In this document: positions 1 to 8,867 of the stretch, piece by piece
Layout of the letters: each line of letters begins with the position of its first letter
Numbering within the stretch: position 1 is the stretch's first letter
Assembly: GCF_022348085.1 (NCBI RefSeq)
Contig: NZ_JAKRFN010000024.1
Location: 1 to 64,000 of the forward strand
Direction: 5' to 3'
Length of the DNA: 64,000 nt
Source: Mycobacterium sp. PSTR-4-N
GTDB lineage: Bacteria; Actinomycetota; Actinomycetes; Mycobacteriales; Mycobacteriaceae
Program-made: the position numbers and the translations under genes
Notes under the pieces: generated by a model
The model's input: only the letters and a program-made list of their open reading frames with translations
Database searches by the model: none
What the model was told of the DNA's origin: nothing

Positions 1-1
1 C

Positions 2-1972
2 GGCTTCCGCGGACGCCCCGGCGGCGGTGGCGGACGCCCCGGCCAGCGCGGAGGCGCGGCAGGTGCGTTCGGTCGTCCCGGCGGTGCCCCCAAGCGCGGT
101 CGCAAGAGCAAGCGCGCGAAGAGGGCCGAATACGAGAACATGCAGGCCCCCGTCGTCGGCGGCGTGCGGTTGCCGCACGGCAACGGCGAGACCATCCGGC
201 TGGCGCGCGGCGCATCGCTAAGCGACTTCGCCGACAAGATCAACGCCAACCCGGCGTCGCTGGTGCAGGCGCTGTTCAACCTCGGCGAGATGGTCACGGC
301 CACGCAGTCGGTGGACGACTCGACGCTCGAACTGCTGGGCGGCGAGATGAACTACGTCGTGCAGGTCGTCTCCCCGGAGGACGAGGACCGCGAGCTGCTC
401 GAGTCGTTCGATCTCACCTACGGCGAGGACGAGGGCGGCGAGGAGGACCTCGAGGTCCGGCCGCCGGTGGTCACCGTCATGGGTCACGTCGACCACGGCA
501 AGACGCGACTGCTCGACACGATCCGAGACGCGACGGTGCGCGAGGGCGAGGCCGGCGGCATCACCCAGCACATCGGTGCCTACCAGGTGACCGTCGATCT
601 CGACGGCTCCGAGCGGCCGATCACGTTCATCGACACCCCGGGTCACGAGGCGTTCACCGCCATGCGTGCCCGCGGTGCCAAGGCCACCGACATCGCGATC
701 CTCGTGGTCGCGGCCGACGACGGCGTCATGCCGCAGACGGTGGAGGCGGTCAACCACGCGCAGGCGGCCGACGTGCCGATCGTCGTGGCGGTCAACAAGA
801 TCGACAAGGAAGGCGCCGACCCGGCCAAGATCCGCGGTCAGCTGACCGAGTACGGCCTGGTGCCGGAGGAGTACGGCGGCGACACGATGTTCGTCGACAT
901 CTCCGCCAAGGCGGGCACGAACATCGAGGCGCTGCTGGAAGCGGTCATCCTGACCGCCGACGCGTCGCTGGACCTGCGGGCCAATCCGGACATGGAAGCC
1001 CAGGGTGTGGCGATCGAGGCTCACCTGGACCGCGGTCGCGGACCCGTGGCGACCGTGCTCATCCAGCGCGGCACCTTGCACGTCGGTGACTCGGTGGTGG
1101 CCGGCGACGCCTACGGTCGTGTGCGCCGGATGGTCGACGAGCACGGCGAGGACGTCGAGGCGGCGCTGCCGTCGCGACCGGTCCAGGTCATCGGCTTCAC
1201 GTCGGTGCCCGGTGCCGGCGACAACTTCCTCGTCGTCGACGAAGACCGCATCGCCCGACAGATCGCCGACCGGCGCAGCGCGCGCAAGCGCAACGCGTTG
1301 GCGGCCCGCTCTCGCAAGCGGATCAGCCTGGAAGATCTGGATTCGGCGCTGAAGGAAACCAGCCAGCTGAACCTGATCCTCAAGGGCGACAACTCCGGCA
1401 CCGTGGAGGCGCTCGAGGAGGCCCTGCTCGGCATCCAGGTCGACGACGAGGTGGAGCTGCGCGTCATCGACCGCGGCGTCGGTGGTGTCACCGAGACCAA
1501 CGTCAACCTGGCGTCGGCGTCGGACGCGATCATCATCGGGTTCAACGTCCGGGCCGAGGGCAAAGCGACGGAGCTGGCCAACCGCGAAGGTGTGGAGATC
1601 CGGTACTACTCGGTGATCTACCAGGCCATCGACGAGATCGAGAGCGCGCTCAAGGGCATGCTCAAGCCGATCTACGAGGAGAAGGAACTCGGCCGCGCCG
1701 AGATCCGGGCGATCTTCCGGTCGTCGAAGGTGGGCAACATCGCGGGCTGCCTCGTGCAGTCGGGCATCATGCGCCGCAACGCCAAGGCGCGGCTGCTGCG
1801 CGACAACGTCGTGGTCGCCGAGAACCTCACGATCTCGTCGCTCAAGCGGGAGAAGGACGACGCCACCGAGGTCCGCGAAGGCTACGAGTGCGGTCTGACG
1901 CTGACCTACTCCGACATCAAGGAAGGCGACGTCATCGAGACCTACGAACTGGTCGAGAAGGCACGCACGTAA
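2..1972 (+). CDS. infB: translation initiation factor IF-2 (5' end missing)
   Basis: GTPase that delivers initiator tRNA to the 30S subunit in the cytoplasm. The reading frame is open from the left edge, so the start and most of the N-terminal domain are outside the window; 656 residues remain. The visible start is a Gly/Arg-rich linker, followed by the IF-2 N2 domain, then the GTPase domain with G1 GHVDHGKT (about nt 483-506), DTPGHE and NKID. The C-terminal beta-barrel and IF-2 domains are complete, ending at TAA 1970-1972. That stop overlaps the rbfA start by one base, the usual infB-rbfA coupling. Only the truncation is uncertain. Confidence 0.98.
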   Translation, partial: GFRGRPGGGGGRPGQRGGAAGAFGRPGGAPKRGRKSKRAKRAEYENMQAPVVGGVRLPHGNGETIRLARGASLSDFADKINANPASLVQALFNLGEMVTATQSVDDSTLELLGGEMNYVVQVVSPEDEDRELLESFDLTYGEDEGGEEDLEVRPPVVTVMGHVDHGKTRLLDTIRDATVREGEAGGITQHIGAYQVTVDLDGSERPITFIDTPGHEAFTAMRARGAKATDIAILVVAADDGVMPQTVEAVNHAQAADVPIVVAVNKIDKEGADPAKIRGQLTEYGLVPEEYGGDTMFVDISAKAGTNIEALLEAVILTADASLDLRANPDMEAQGVAIEAHLDRGRGPVATVLIQRGTLHVGDSVVAGDAYGRVRRMVDEHGEDVEAALPSRPVQVIGFTSVPGAGDNFLVVDEDRIARQIADRRSARKRNALAARSRKRISLEDLDSALKETSQLNLILKGDNSGTVEALEEALLGIQVDDEVELRVIDRGVGGVTETNVNLASASDAIIIGFNVRAEGKATELANREGVEIRYYSVIYQAIDEIESALKGMLKPIYEEKELGRAEIRAIFRSSKVGNIAGCLVQSGIMRRNAKARLLRDNVVVAENLTISSLKREKDDATEVREGYECGLTLTYSDIKEGDVIETYELVEKART

Positions 1973-2487
1973 TGGCTGATCCCGCACGGGCGAAGCGGCT
2001 GGCCAAACGCATCTCCACGGTGGTCGCCTCGGCGATCGAATACGAGATCAAGGATCCCCGGCTCGCCGGGGTGACCATCACCGATGCCAAGGTCACCAAC
2101 GACCTGCACGACGCCACGCTGTACTACACGGTCATCGGGCGTTCGCTGGACGAGGAACCCGACTACGGCGGTGCGGCCGCGGCGCTGGACAGCGCCAGGG
2201 GCGTGCTCCGCACCAAGGTCGGGGCCTCGCTCGGGGTGCGCTTCACCCCGACGCTGGCGTTCGAACGGGACACCGTTCCCGACGCAGCCCACCGGATGGA
2301 GGAGCTGCTGGCTCGGGCGCGCGCCGCGGATGAGGATTTGGCGAGAGTTCGCGAAGGTGCCAAGCACGCAGGCGATGTCGACCCGTACCGTGTAACCGGG
2401 GCGGAGGACGAGGGCCGGGGGCCAGACGAGGCGGACGCTGAGGACACCGGTGACTTCGACACGCTCGATGACAGACACGACCACTGA
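1972..2487 (+). CDS. rbfA: ribosome-binding factor A
   Basis: Cold-shock-type factor for 16S rRNA 5'-end processing and late 30S maturation. The protein has 171 residues. It starts MADPARAKRLAKRI and carries the KH-like RbfA core (IKDPRL, VTITDAKV, LRTKVGASLGVRFTPTLAF), then an acidic Asp/Glu-rich tail of about 40 residues common in actinobacterial RbfA. ATG 1972 is chosen because it overlaps the infB stop (TAATG) and gives the family N-terminus; an upstream in-frame start at 1888 would lie inside infB. The 3' end overlaps the next gene. Confidence 0.95.
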   Translation: MADPARAKRLAKRISTVVASAIEYEIKDPRLAGVTITDAKVTNDLHDATLYYTVIGRSLDEEPDYGGAAAALDSARGVLRTKVGASLGVRFTPTLAFERDTVPDAAHRMEELLARARAADEDLARVREGAKHAGDVDPYRVTGAEDEGRGPDEADAEDTGDFDTLDDRHDH

Positions 2488-3460
2488 CGCGTTGATGACC
2501 GGTGCCCGGGTCGACGCCCGAGGCGCCGCGGAATTGCTCTCGGCGGCCGGCTCGGTCAGCGTGCTCTGCCACGTCCATCCGGATGCCGACACGGTGGGTG
2601 CGGGTCTGGCGCTGGCCCTGGTGCTCGACCGGGCCGGTACCAGCGTGCAGGTGACCTTCGCCGAGCCGGAGGATCTTCCCGACTCACTGCGGTCGCTGCC
2701 CGGCTGCGGGCTCCTCGTGGCGCCCGACGAACTGCGCCGCGACGTCGACCTGGTCGTCACCGTCGACGTGCCCAGTGTCAACCGGCTCGGGGCACTGTCG
2801 GATCTGGTGGCCGGCGACCGACCGGTGCTGGTCATCGATCATCACGCCAGCAACCAGCTGTTCGGTACCGCCAACTTCGTCGACGAGACCGCGGATTCGA
2901 CCACCATGCTGGTCGCGGATCTGCTCGACGCCTGGGGTCGACCGATCGACGAGGCGATCGCGCACTGCGTCTACGCGGGCCTGACCACCGACACCGGATC
3001 GTTCCGCTGGGCCAGTGCCCGGGCGTTGCGGCTGGCCGCGCGGCTGGTCGAGCTCGGTGTCGACAACGTTTCGGTGAGTCGCGCGTTGATGGACACGCAC
3101 CCGTTCGCGTGGCTGCCGATGCTGTCGCGCGTGCTGGGCACTGCGCAGCTGGTTCCCGAGGCCTGCGACGGGCTCGGCTTCGTCTACGCCGTGGTGTCGC
3201 ATCAGGAATGGAACGACGCCCGGCCCGAAGAGGTGGAGAGCATCGTCGACATCGTGCGCACGACGCAGGAGGCCGAGGTGGCAGCGGTGTTCAAGGAGAT
3301 CCGGCCGGCGCAGTGGTCGGTGTCGATGCGGTCGAAGGCACGCGATGTCGCGACCGTCGCCGCCACATTCGGCGGCGGCGGTCACCGGTTGGCCGCGGGT
3401 TTCTCGGCGACGGGCAGCGCCGAGGATGTCGTGGCGGCGCTGCGCAGGGTTCTTGGCTGA
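2468..3460 (+). CDS. nrnA: DHH/DHHA1 phosphoesterase (NrnA-type; c-di-AMP/nanoRNA/pAp phosphodiesterase)
   Basis: Predicted cytoplasmic Mn-dependent phosphodiesterase related to NrnA and mycobacterial CnpB, which degrade nanoRNA and cyclic dinucleotides. DHH motifs are clear: HVHPDAD, VTVDVPS, VIDHHASN and TDTGSFRW, then the DHHA1 motif GGGGHRLAAG near the C-terminus. ATG 2468 gives 330 residues; an in-frame GTG at 2450 would give 336, close to what I recall for the mycobacterial homologue, so the start is open. It overlaps the 3' end of rbfA and is read through with infB-rbfA. Confidence 0.93.
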   Translation: MTDTTTDALMTGARVDARGAAELLSAAGSVSVLCHVHPDADTVGAGLALALVLDRAGTSVQVTFAEPEDLPDSLRSLPGCGLLVAPDELRRDVDLVVTVDVPSVNRLGALSDLVAGDRPVLVIDHHASNQLFGTANFVDETADSTTMLVADLLDAWGRPIDEAIAHCVYAGLTTDTGSFRWASARALRLAARLVELGVDNVSVSRALMDTHPFAWLPMLSRVLGTAQLVPEACDGLGFVYAVVSHQEWNDARPEEVESIVDIVRTTQEAEVAAVFKEIRPAQWSVSMRSKARDVATVAATFGGGGHRLAAGFSATGSAEDVVAALRRVLG

Positions 3461-3466
3461 CTTTTC

Positions 3467-4789
3467 TTGTCTGACACCGACGGGGCCGTGGCGCCCGCCA
3501 CCAGCCGGCGGATCGCCGCTCTGGCTTTCCCGGCACTCGGCGTGCTCGCCGCTGAACCTCTCTATCTTCTGTTCGACCTGGCCGTGGTCGGGCGTCTCGG
3601 CGCTCTGAGCCTGGCCGGGTTGGCGATCGGTGCACTGATCATGGGTGTGCTGAGCTCGCAGCTGACGTTCCTGTCCTACGGCACCACTGCGCGTGCGGCG
3701 CGCTCCTACGGCCGCGGTGACCGTGCGGCCGCGGTCGCCGAGGGTGTGCAGGCGACGTGGCTGGCCGCTGCGATCGGGGCGGTCATCGTGGTCGCCGTGC
3801 AGATCTTCGCGGTTCCGCTGGTCACGGCGCTCGCCGCCGGCGGCGACATCGCGGCCGCGGCGCTGCCGTGGTTACGCATCGCGTCTCTGGCGGTCCCGGC
3901 CATCCTGGTGGCGGCCGCAGGCAACGGCTGGATGCGCGGCGTGCAGGACACTGCCCGCCCGCTGCGCTACGTCGTGATCGGGTTCGCGATCGCGGCGGTG
4001 CTGTGCCCGACGCTCGTCTACGGGTGGTTCGGCGCACCGGCTCTCGGTCTGGCCGGCTCCGCGGTGGCCAACGTCGTCGGTCAATGGCTCGCGGCGGCGC
4101 TGTTCCTGCGCGCGCTGCGTGTCGAGCGCGTGCCGATCCGTCCGCGCCCGGCGGTGCTCCGCGCCCAACTGGTGATGGGCCGCGACCTGGTGATCAGGAC
4201 GATGGCGTTCCAGGCGTGCTTCATCTCGGCGGGCGCGGTGGCGGCGCGCTTCGGCGCTGCGGCCGTGGCGGCCCACCAGGTGGTGCTGCAGCTGTGGAGT
4301 TTCCTTGCGCTGGTGCTCGATTCGTTGGCGATCGCGGCGCAGGCGCTGGTGGGTGCCGCGCTGGGCGCGGGCAAACTGCGGCACGCGCAATCGGTGGCCT
4401 GGCGGGTGACGGCGTTCTCCGCTCTGGCGGCCGGGGTGCTCGCCGCGCTCTTCGCGTTCGGCGCCTCGGCGCTGCCTGCTGTGTTCACCGACGATCGCGC
4501 GGTGCTCGACGAGATCAGCGTGCCGTGGTGGCTCTTGGTTGCACAGCTGCCGGTGGCTGGGCTGGTGTTCGCGCTCGACGGTGTACTGCTCGGCGCGGGC
4601 GATGCCCGGTTCATGCGCACGGCGACGGTGGCCAGCGCGCTGCTGGGGTTCTTGCCGCTGATCTGGCTGTCGCTGGTGTTCGGGTGGGGGTTGCTCGGGA
4701 TCTGGTCGGGGCTGAGCACGTTCATGGTGTTGCGGCTGGTGTTCGTCGGTTGGCGCACGCTGTCGGGCCGCTGGCTGGTCCCCGGCTGA
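3467..4789 (+). CDS. dinF: MATE-family efflux transporter (DinF-like)
   Basis: Integral membrane exporter of the multidrug and toxic compound extrusion superfamily, 440 residues with about 12 hydrophobic segments (for example LYLLFDLAVVGRLGALSLAGL and AAIGAVIVVAVQIF). The two MatE halves are recognisable, and the order after rbfA-nrnA is that of mycobacterial dinF. The start is TTG 3467, 6 nt after the upstream stop; an in-frame start further inside is possible. Cation- or proton-coupled export is the family activity. The substrate cannot be read from sequence. Confidence 0.88.
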   Translation: MSDTDGAVAPATSRRIAALAFPALGVLAAEPLYLLFDLAVVGRLGALSLAGLAIGALIMGVLSSQLTFLSYGTTARAARSYGRGDRAAAVAEGVQATWLAAAIGAVIVVAVQIFAVPLVTALAAGGDIAAAALPWLRIASLAVPAILVAAAGNGWMRGVQDTARPLRYVVIGFAIAAVLCPTLVYGWFGAPALGLAGSAVANVVGQWLAAALFLRALRVERVPIRPRPAVLRAQLVMGRDLVIRTMAFQACFISAGAVAARFGAAAVAAHQVVLQLWSFLALVLDSLAIAAQALVGAALGAGKLRHAQSVAWRVTAFSALAAGVLAALFAFGASALPAVFTDDRAVLDEISVPWWLLVAQLPVAGLVFALDGVLLGAGDARFMRTATVASALLGFLPLIWLSLVFGWGLLGIWSGLSTFMVLRLVFVGWRTLSGRWLVPG

Positions 4790-4802
4790 CCTCCCGTTGT
4801 CC

Positions 4803-4930
4803 CGCGAGCGCGCGCGTCTGCACAGCGGCGCGCCGCCTGCTCCGTACATCTGCGTGCGCTCGTCGAGCCGCGAGCGCACGCGTACTTTCGGCTGCACCCG
4901 CGTGTCGGCGTACAGACCCGCGCTCTCGCC
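4803..4930. repeat. intergenic cluster of four related inverted-repeat arms
   Basis: The gap between convergent dinF and echA16 contains CGAGCGC at 4805-4811 and 4871-4877, the inverted form GCGCTCG at 4856-4862, and a degenerate inverted arm GCGCTCTCG at 4920-4928. Arms 1 and 2 pair over about 11 of 12 bases (CGAGCGCGCGC with GCGTGCGCTCG), so transcripts from either side could form stem-loops. The place between converging genes suggests a bidirectional terminator or a dispersed mycobacterial intergenic repeat. No U-tract follows. Confidence 0.5.
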
Positions 4931-4939
4931 GAAGGACCG

Positions 4940-5701
4940 TCAGCGCACCTGGCTGCGGCCGCGCTCGATCACCGTCGCGCGGCTCGCCGCGATGTCGTCG
5001 CCGGACGCGCTCTTCATCCACTCCCGCGCCGACGCGGCCTCCAACCACAGCGGCCCGCTGGTCTGCGTGTCGTCGATCAGGTGGTAGGACCGCATCAACG
5101 CACGCACGGCTTTCTGGTTGTTGCCGACGATCGACGTCGCGACTTGACGTGCGGTCTCGAGAAGCTGATCGTGCGGCACGACCTGCGTGACCAGGCCGGT
5201 GCGCAGCGCCTCGTCGGCCGACAGGTAATCCCCGGTCATGCTCATCCGCCGCGCCATCCCGACACCCACCTTCTGCGGCAGCCGCACCGACAGCCCCCAC
5301 GTCGGCAGCAGCCCGACACGGGCATGGGTGTCGGCGAAGCGTGCGTGCTCCGACGCAATCAAGATGTCGCAGTACAGCGCGATCTCCAGACCCCCGGTGA
5401 CAGCCGCGCCGTTGATCGCCCCGATCACCGGCTTGGACATCGGCGGCCATTTGGGAGAGATGTCGGGCAGCTCGGTGGTGTCGCCGAGCTCCTTGAGGTC
5501 GAGCCCCGCGCAGAACACCGGGTCGGCGCCGGTGACGATCACGACGTCGACGCTGTCGTCGTTCTCCGCCTCGCGCAGCGCCGCGTAGAACCGGCTGCGC
5601 AGCTCCGCGGACAGCGCGTTGCGTGCCTCCGGCCGGTTGAGCGTCAGCGTGCGGATTCGGTCGCGCGTATCGATGAGCAGAACGTCGGAGGCGTTGGTCA
5701 T
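4940..5701 (-). CDS. echA16: enoyl-CoA hydratase/isomerase family protein EchA16
   Basis: Crotonase-fold protein, 253 residues, closely resembling mycobacterial EchA16. Oxyanion-hole and substrate motifs are present (LNRPEARNALS, FCAGLDLKEL, INGAAVTGGLEIALYCD). The first catalytic Glu is kept (E106), but the second acidic residue of true hydratases is replaced by His126 in FADTHARVGLLP, so classical hydration is doubtful and another crotonase reaction may apply. Starts at ATG 5701 with a TANNNT box 6 nt upstream (leaderless type). Divergent from the DUF2277 gene, convergent with dinF. Confidence 0.88.
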   Translation of the reverse strand: MTNASDVLLIDTRDRIRTLTLNRPEARNALSAELRSRFYAALREAENDDSVDVVIVTGADPVFCAGLDLKELGDTTELPDISPKWPPMSKPVIGAINGAAVTGGLEIALYCDILIASEHARFADTHARVGLLPTWGLSVRLPQKVGVGMARRMSMTGDYLSADEALRTGLVTQVVPHDQLLETARQVATSIVGNNQKAVRALMRSYHLIDDTQTSGPLWLEAASAREWMKSASGDDIAASRATVIERGRSQVR

Positions 5702-5707
5702 TCGCTC

Positions 5708-5713
5708 ACCGTA
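5708..5713 (-). promoter_or_regulatory. putative -10 box of echA16 (leaderless)
   Basis: On the minus strand TACGGT ends 6 nt before the echA16 ATG, which would place the transcription start at the start codon. No Shine-Dalgarno sequence is present. Confidence 0.45.
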
Positions 5714-5733
5714 TCGGCACGTCGACGCGCGCC

Positions 5734-5739
5734 TATGGT
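5734..5739 (+). promoter_or_regulatory. putative -10 box of the DUF2277 gene
   Basis: TATGGT lies 7 nt before ATG 5747, a spacing typical of leaderless mycobacterial starts. The gap GGAGGGC could equally be a ribosome binding site if transcription starts further upstream, so this one is ambiguous. Confidence 0.35.
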
Positions 5740-5746
5740 GGAGGGC

Positions 5747-6013
5747 ATGTGCCGAAACATCACCGAACTACGCGGTCTGGAACCGGCGGCGACCGACGAG
5801 GAGGTCGAAGCCGCTGCGCGCCAGTACGTCCGCAAGGTCAGCGGCATCACCCGGCCGTCCGGCGCGAACGCCGAGGCATTCGAGTCCGCCGTGGCCGAGG
5901 TAACGGCGACCACGCGGCGTCTGCTCGCCGGGTTGCAGCCGCGCCGGCAACCGCCGAAAACCGTTCCACCGCTTCGCCGTCCCGAGGTGCGGGCCCGGCT
6001 CGCGCAGACGTGA
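5747..6013 (+). CDS. DUF2277 family protein
   Basis: Small conserved protein of 88 residues with the family signature at its start (MCRNITELRGLEP, QYVRKVSGI, ATTRRLLAGL). Function is unknown. The N-terminal Cys2 and the basic C-terminus are typical of the family. ATG 5747 is preferred over ATG 5735 because MCRNI is the conserved N-terminus. The stop overlaps the GTG of the next gene, so the two are translationally coupled. Confidence 0.85.
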   Translation: MCRNITELRGLEPAATDEEVEAAARQYVRKVSGITRPSGANAEAFESAVAEVTATTRRLLAGLQPRRQPPKTVPPLRRPEVRARLAQT

Positions 6014-6570
6014 CAGCCACCCTGACCAGTCCTGCGCTCAAGGAGTGGAGCGCGGCGGTGCATGCTCTGCTCGACGGCAGGCAGACGGTCTTGCTGCGCA
6101 AAGGCGGCATTCACGAGAAGCGCTTCGACGTCGCCGCGGAGCGCTTCCTGCTCTTTCCAACGGTCGCACACAGCCACCTCGAACGGGTGCGTCCCGAACA
6201 CCGCGATCTGCTCGAGCCGGCTGCCGCGGACAGCACCGAGGACGAGATCGTGGTGCGCGCCGGTGCCCACGTGGTCGCCGCGATCGAGGTCGTCCACCCG
6301 GAACACCTGAATGCCATTGCCGCCGAACACATCTGGACGGCAGACTCCGTGCGCGAGGACCGTCTCGACTTCCGGCCGAGACATCGGCTGACCGTGCTCG
6401 TCGTGTCCGCCGCGGCGCTGGCCGAACCCGTGACGTTGCAGCGCACCCCCGACTACCGCGGCTGCACCAGCTGGGTGAATCTGCCGATCACGCCGCAGTG
6501 GGGCCCACCGGTTCACGACGACGCAACCTTGAACGACATCGCCGCACGCGTGCGCCGCTCAGTCGGCTGA
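6010..6570 (+). CDS. DUF1802 family protein
   Basis: Soluble protein of 186 residues whose N-terminus matches DUF1802: ALKEWSAAVHALLDGRQTVLLRKGGIHE, then a FLLFPT segment. Members are uncharacterised. GTG 6010 overlaps the TGA of the DUF2277 gene (GTGA). The last 12 bp overlap the 3' end of the convergent S15 hydrolase gene. No transmembrane segment or signal peptide is apparent. Confidence 0.8.
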   Translation: MTATLTSPALKEWSAAVHALLDGRQTVLLRKGGIHEKRFDVAAERFLLFPTVAHSHLERVRPEHRDLLEPAAADSTEDEIVVRAGAHVVAAIEVVHPEHLNAIAAEHIWTADSVREDRLDFRPRHRLTVLVVSAAALAEPVTLQRTPDYRGCTSWVNLPITPQWGPPVHDDATLNDIAARVRRSVG

Positions 6571-8196
6571 CGGCAGCACCAGCCGCGACCGGCCGTCCAG
6601 CGTCACCGTGTGCTTGGCCGTCGCCAATGACGTTGCCGTGGAGAGGCTTTCGCCGGTTCCCAGGTTGCGGACGAAGCGTGGATGCGATCCGCCGGCGATG
6701 AGGACCCGGATGCGTGAACCTGCCGGGAACACATGAGCCATCGCGTCGAGAGCGATTCGGACGCAGTCCACGTCGGGCACCGATGCGAGGTATCCGTCGC
6801 TGACATTGCGCGAACGACCCTGCGCGTCCACCTCGCTGATGCGCACGAACACGTCGTTGTAGGGGTTCGTGCATCGGTGACCGAGCTCCATGAACGGCTC
6901 GCCGATGACGCGAAGGTCCGCGGCCAGGGGAGTGCTGGTGAACGTGAGCACGTCGGCACGACGGGCCAGCGCGCTGTCGTCGCGGTAGCCGGCGGCGGGG
7001 GAGAGCAGCCTCCCGCCGATCGTCGGGGTGGGGTCGGAGGGGTTGAAGACGAAGGTGGCCTCCTCGCCCGGCGCAGGTGGCTGGTCGGCGAGGCGGTGGA
7101 CCGGATGCAGATAGAACACCTGCTCGGTCGACGCGGGCGGCCAGTCCGGCAGGTCGTGCCAGCCCACCCCGTCGCCGGCGCCGCCGACATGGATGCGCAC
7201 CGGTGATTCGCGGCGCAGTGGGGCGCCATCTGAATCGGCACCGAGGTGCGCGGCGAGCCAGTCCAACGATTCCCGCAGAGCGGTCGGCGCCGCGCTGGTC
7301 ATCATGTGCGAATGGGTCCACGGGCCCACCGTCAGGCCGGTCGTCACGCCGCGCGAGCTCAGCTGTCGGTACTGCTCGAGCGTCTGCTCGAGGAACAGGT
7401 CCTGCCAGCCGCTGAACAGCAGCACCGGCACGTCGCTGCGCTTCAGCGCGCCGCCGAGGTGCAGACCCGTCCAGAACGGGTCCGTGCTCTCGGGGTGGTC
7501 GAGCCAGGATTCGAACCACCTCGCCCCGTCACCGAGCAGCGCCCTGCTGGACTCGCCGAGCGGAACGCCGAGCGACGCGGCGGTGACCTGCCGCTGCGCG
7601 CGGGCCTGCCGCACCAGCTGCCGCAGCCGATGACCGTCTTCCTGACGGCCGACGAGATCGCTCCAGCCCAGGAAGTCGTTGAGCGCGAACGATCCGGTGC
7701 CCCAGCGTGGCCCGGTGACGTCGTGCGGGCCGACGGTGATCACGGCGGCCTTCAGTTCGGGTGGCGGGTCGGCGAGCAGAGCCCACTGGGTCCACCCCAG
7801 ATAGGACAGCCCGATGGTGCCGAACGTGCCGGTGAACCACGGTTGTTGGCGCAGCCAGACCACGGTGTCCGCGCCGTCGTCGACCTCATGGACGAACGGG
7901 TCGAAGACGCCGCCGGAACCGAAGGTGCCGCGCACACTCTGCAGCAGCACGTGGTAGCCGCGCGCGGCGTACACCCGCCCGTAGAGCGCGGCGAACGGCC
8001 AGGCCCGGCCATACGGGCCGCGCACCAGCAGCGTGCCCGCGGGCGCGCCGGTGCGCGGGACATAGTGGTCGGCGACGAGTTCGACCCCGTCGCGCATCGG
8101 CACCCGCAGTCCGTGCTCGACGTCGACTTCGGTGCTCGGCGGGGGAAGGTGGAGCAGGCTGGACAGCCGGCTCGTCACGGCATGCTTGACGCTCAC
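6559..8196 (-). CDS. CocE/NonD family (S15-type) alpha/beta hydrolase
   Basis: 545-residue hydrolase of the cocaine-esterase / X-Pro dipeptidyl-peptidase family. The N-terminal alpha/beta-hydrolase domain has the nucleophile motif GLSYLG, the acid in FSGWQDLF and the His in VGPWTHSH; the C-terminal half is the jelly-roll XPP_PepX_C domain (FVFNPSDPTPTIGG, ADVLTFTSTPL, NVSDGYL). It probably cleaves esters, amides or glutaryl-type bonds; substrate unknown. GTG 8196 has a TAACCT box 7 nt upstream, so it may be transcribed separately from the DUF3558-like gene that ends 21 bp upstream. Confidence 0.87.
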   Translation of the reverse strand: MSVKHAVTSRLSSLLHLPPPSTEVDVEHGLRVPMRDGVELVADHYVPRTGAPAGTLLVRGPYGRAWPFAALYGRVYAARGYHVLLQSVRGTFGSGGVFDPFVHEVDDGADTVVWLRQQPWFTGTFGTIGLSYLGWTQWALLADPPPELKAAVITVGPHDVTGPRWGTGSFALNDFLGWSDLVGRQEDGHRLRQLVRQARAQRQVTAASLGVPLGESSRALLGDGARWFESWLDHPESTDPFWTGLHLGGALKRSDVPVLLFSGWQDLFLEQTLEQYRQLSSRGVTTGLTVGPWTHSHMMTSAAPTALRESLDWLAAHLGADSDGAPLRRESPVRIHVGGAGDGVGWHDLPDWPPASTEQVFYLHPVHRLADQPPAPGEEATFVFNPSDPTPTIGGRLLSPAAGYRDDSALARRADVLTFTSTPLAADLRVIGEPFMELGHRCTNPYNDVFVRISEVDAQGRSRNVSDGYLASVPDVDCVRIALDAMAHVFPAGSRIRVLIAGGSHPRFVRNLGTGESLSTATSLATAKHTVTLDGRSRLVLPSAD

Positions 8197-8203
8197 CTGC
8201 GCC

Positions 8204-8209
8204 AGGTTA
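8204..8209 (-). promoter_or_regulatory. putative -10 box of the S15 hydrolase gene (leaderless)
   Basis: TAACCT on the minus strand ends 7 nt before GTG 8196. It sits in the 21-bp gap after the upstream gene and would give an almost leaderless mRNA. Confidence 0.4.
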
Positions 8210-8217
8210 CGGAGTGC

Positions 8218-8802
8218 TCAGAACTTGTAGAACGGAGCCAGCTCGTGCGCCCGCTGCAGGTTGGTCTGCATGCAGTCCGGATCGGGCTCGGAGTAGATGG
8301 GCGAGTAGAACAGCGACTGCTGGATCACGCCATAGCTGGTCTTGAACGCGATCATGCAGGTGATCCACCACCGGTTGTTCCAGTCGGTGGGCTTCATGAT
8401 CCAGTACTGCGCAGCGCGGTGGCCGTCGATGTCGAGCTCGACCGCGTCGGGCGGCAGCGTCTGCTCATAGGTGCGCCAGACGAACGCCTCGACGGCCATC
8501 TGATAGTTGCCGGCGTCGTAATGGCAGCGCAGAGCGTCCTCCGGGTCGGGCGGGGTGTAGGCGAGCCCGATGCGCTGGACGACGTCGAGTGGGATGTCCC
8601 GGCACGGATCGAACGGATCGGGGTTCACCGTCTCGATCACCGGCGATTTGATCGTCGTCATCGGGATGTCGGTGGAGCGCAGCTGAACCGCGCCCGGACC
8701 GGCCGTCGGATCCGGCTGCGCCTGCCACACCACCACCACGGCGGCGACGAGAGCACACAGTGCCGACAGCAGTCGCGCCTTCGCGAGCATCGCACCCCTC
8801 AT
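8218..8802 (-). CDS. DUF3558-like membrane-anchored protein
   Basis: 194-residue protein with one N-terminal hydrophobic helix (LLSALCALVAAVVVVW), then an extracytoplasmic domain with paired cysteines (FDPCRDIP, ALRCHYDAG, WWITCMIAF, DPDCMQTN). The pattern resembles mycobacterial DUF3558 secreted proteins. There is no good lipobox, so anchoring by the uncleaved helix is likelier than lipidation. ATG 8802 is chosen; ATG 8790 is an alternative. A KstR-like palindrome lies 66 bp upstream, hinting at sterol-linked regulation. Confidence 0.72.
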   Translation of the reverse strand: MRGAMLAKARLLSALCALVAAVVVVWQAQPDPTAGPGAVQLRSTDIPMTTIKSPVIETVNPDPFDPCRDIPLDVVQRIGLAYTPPDPEDALRCHYDAGNYQMAVEAFVWRTYEQTLPPDAVELDIDGHRAAQYWIMKPTDWNNRWWITCMIAFKTSYGVIQQSLFYSPIYSEPDPDCMQTNLQRAHELAPFYKF

Positions 8803-8867
8803 GTCCTGATCCGGCCCCGTCCCTGCCCGGAGTGTAACGGCCGGCGACCGGCCGCACGGCAAGACCT

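Noticed and set aside
218..1987. 589-residue open frame antisense to infB
   Set aside because: High-GC shadow of infB; composition is dominated by His, Arg, Asp and Leu with no motif.
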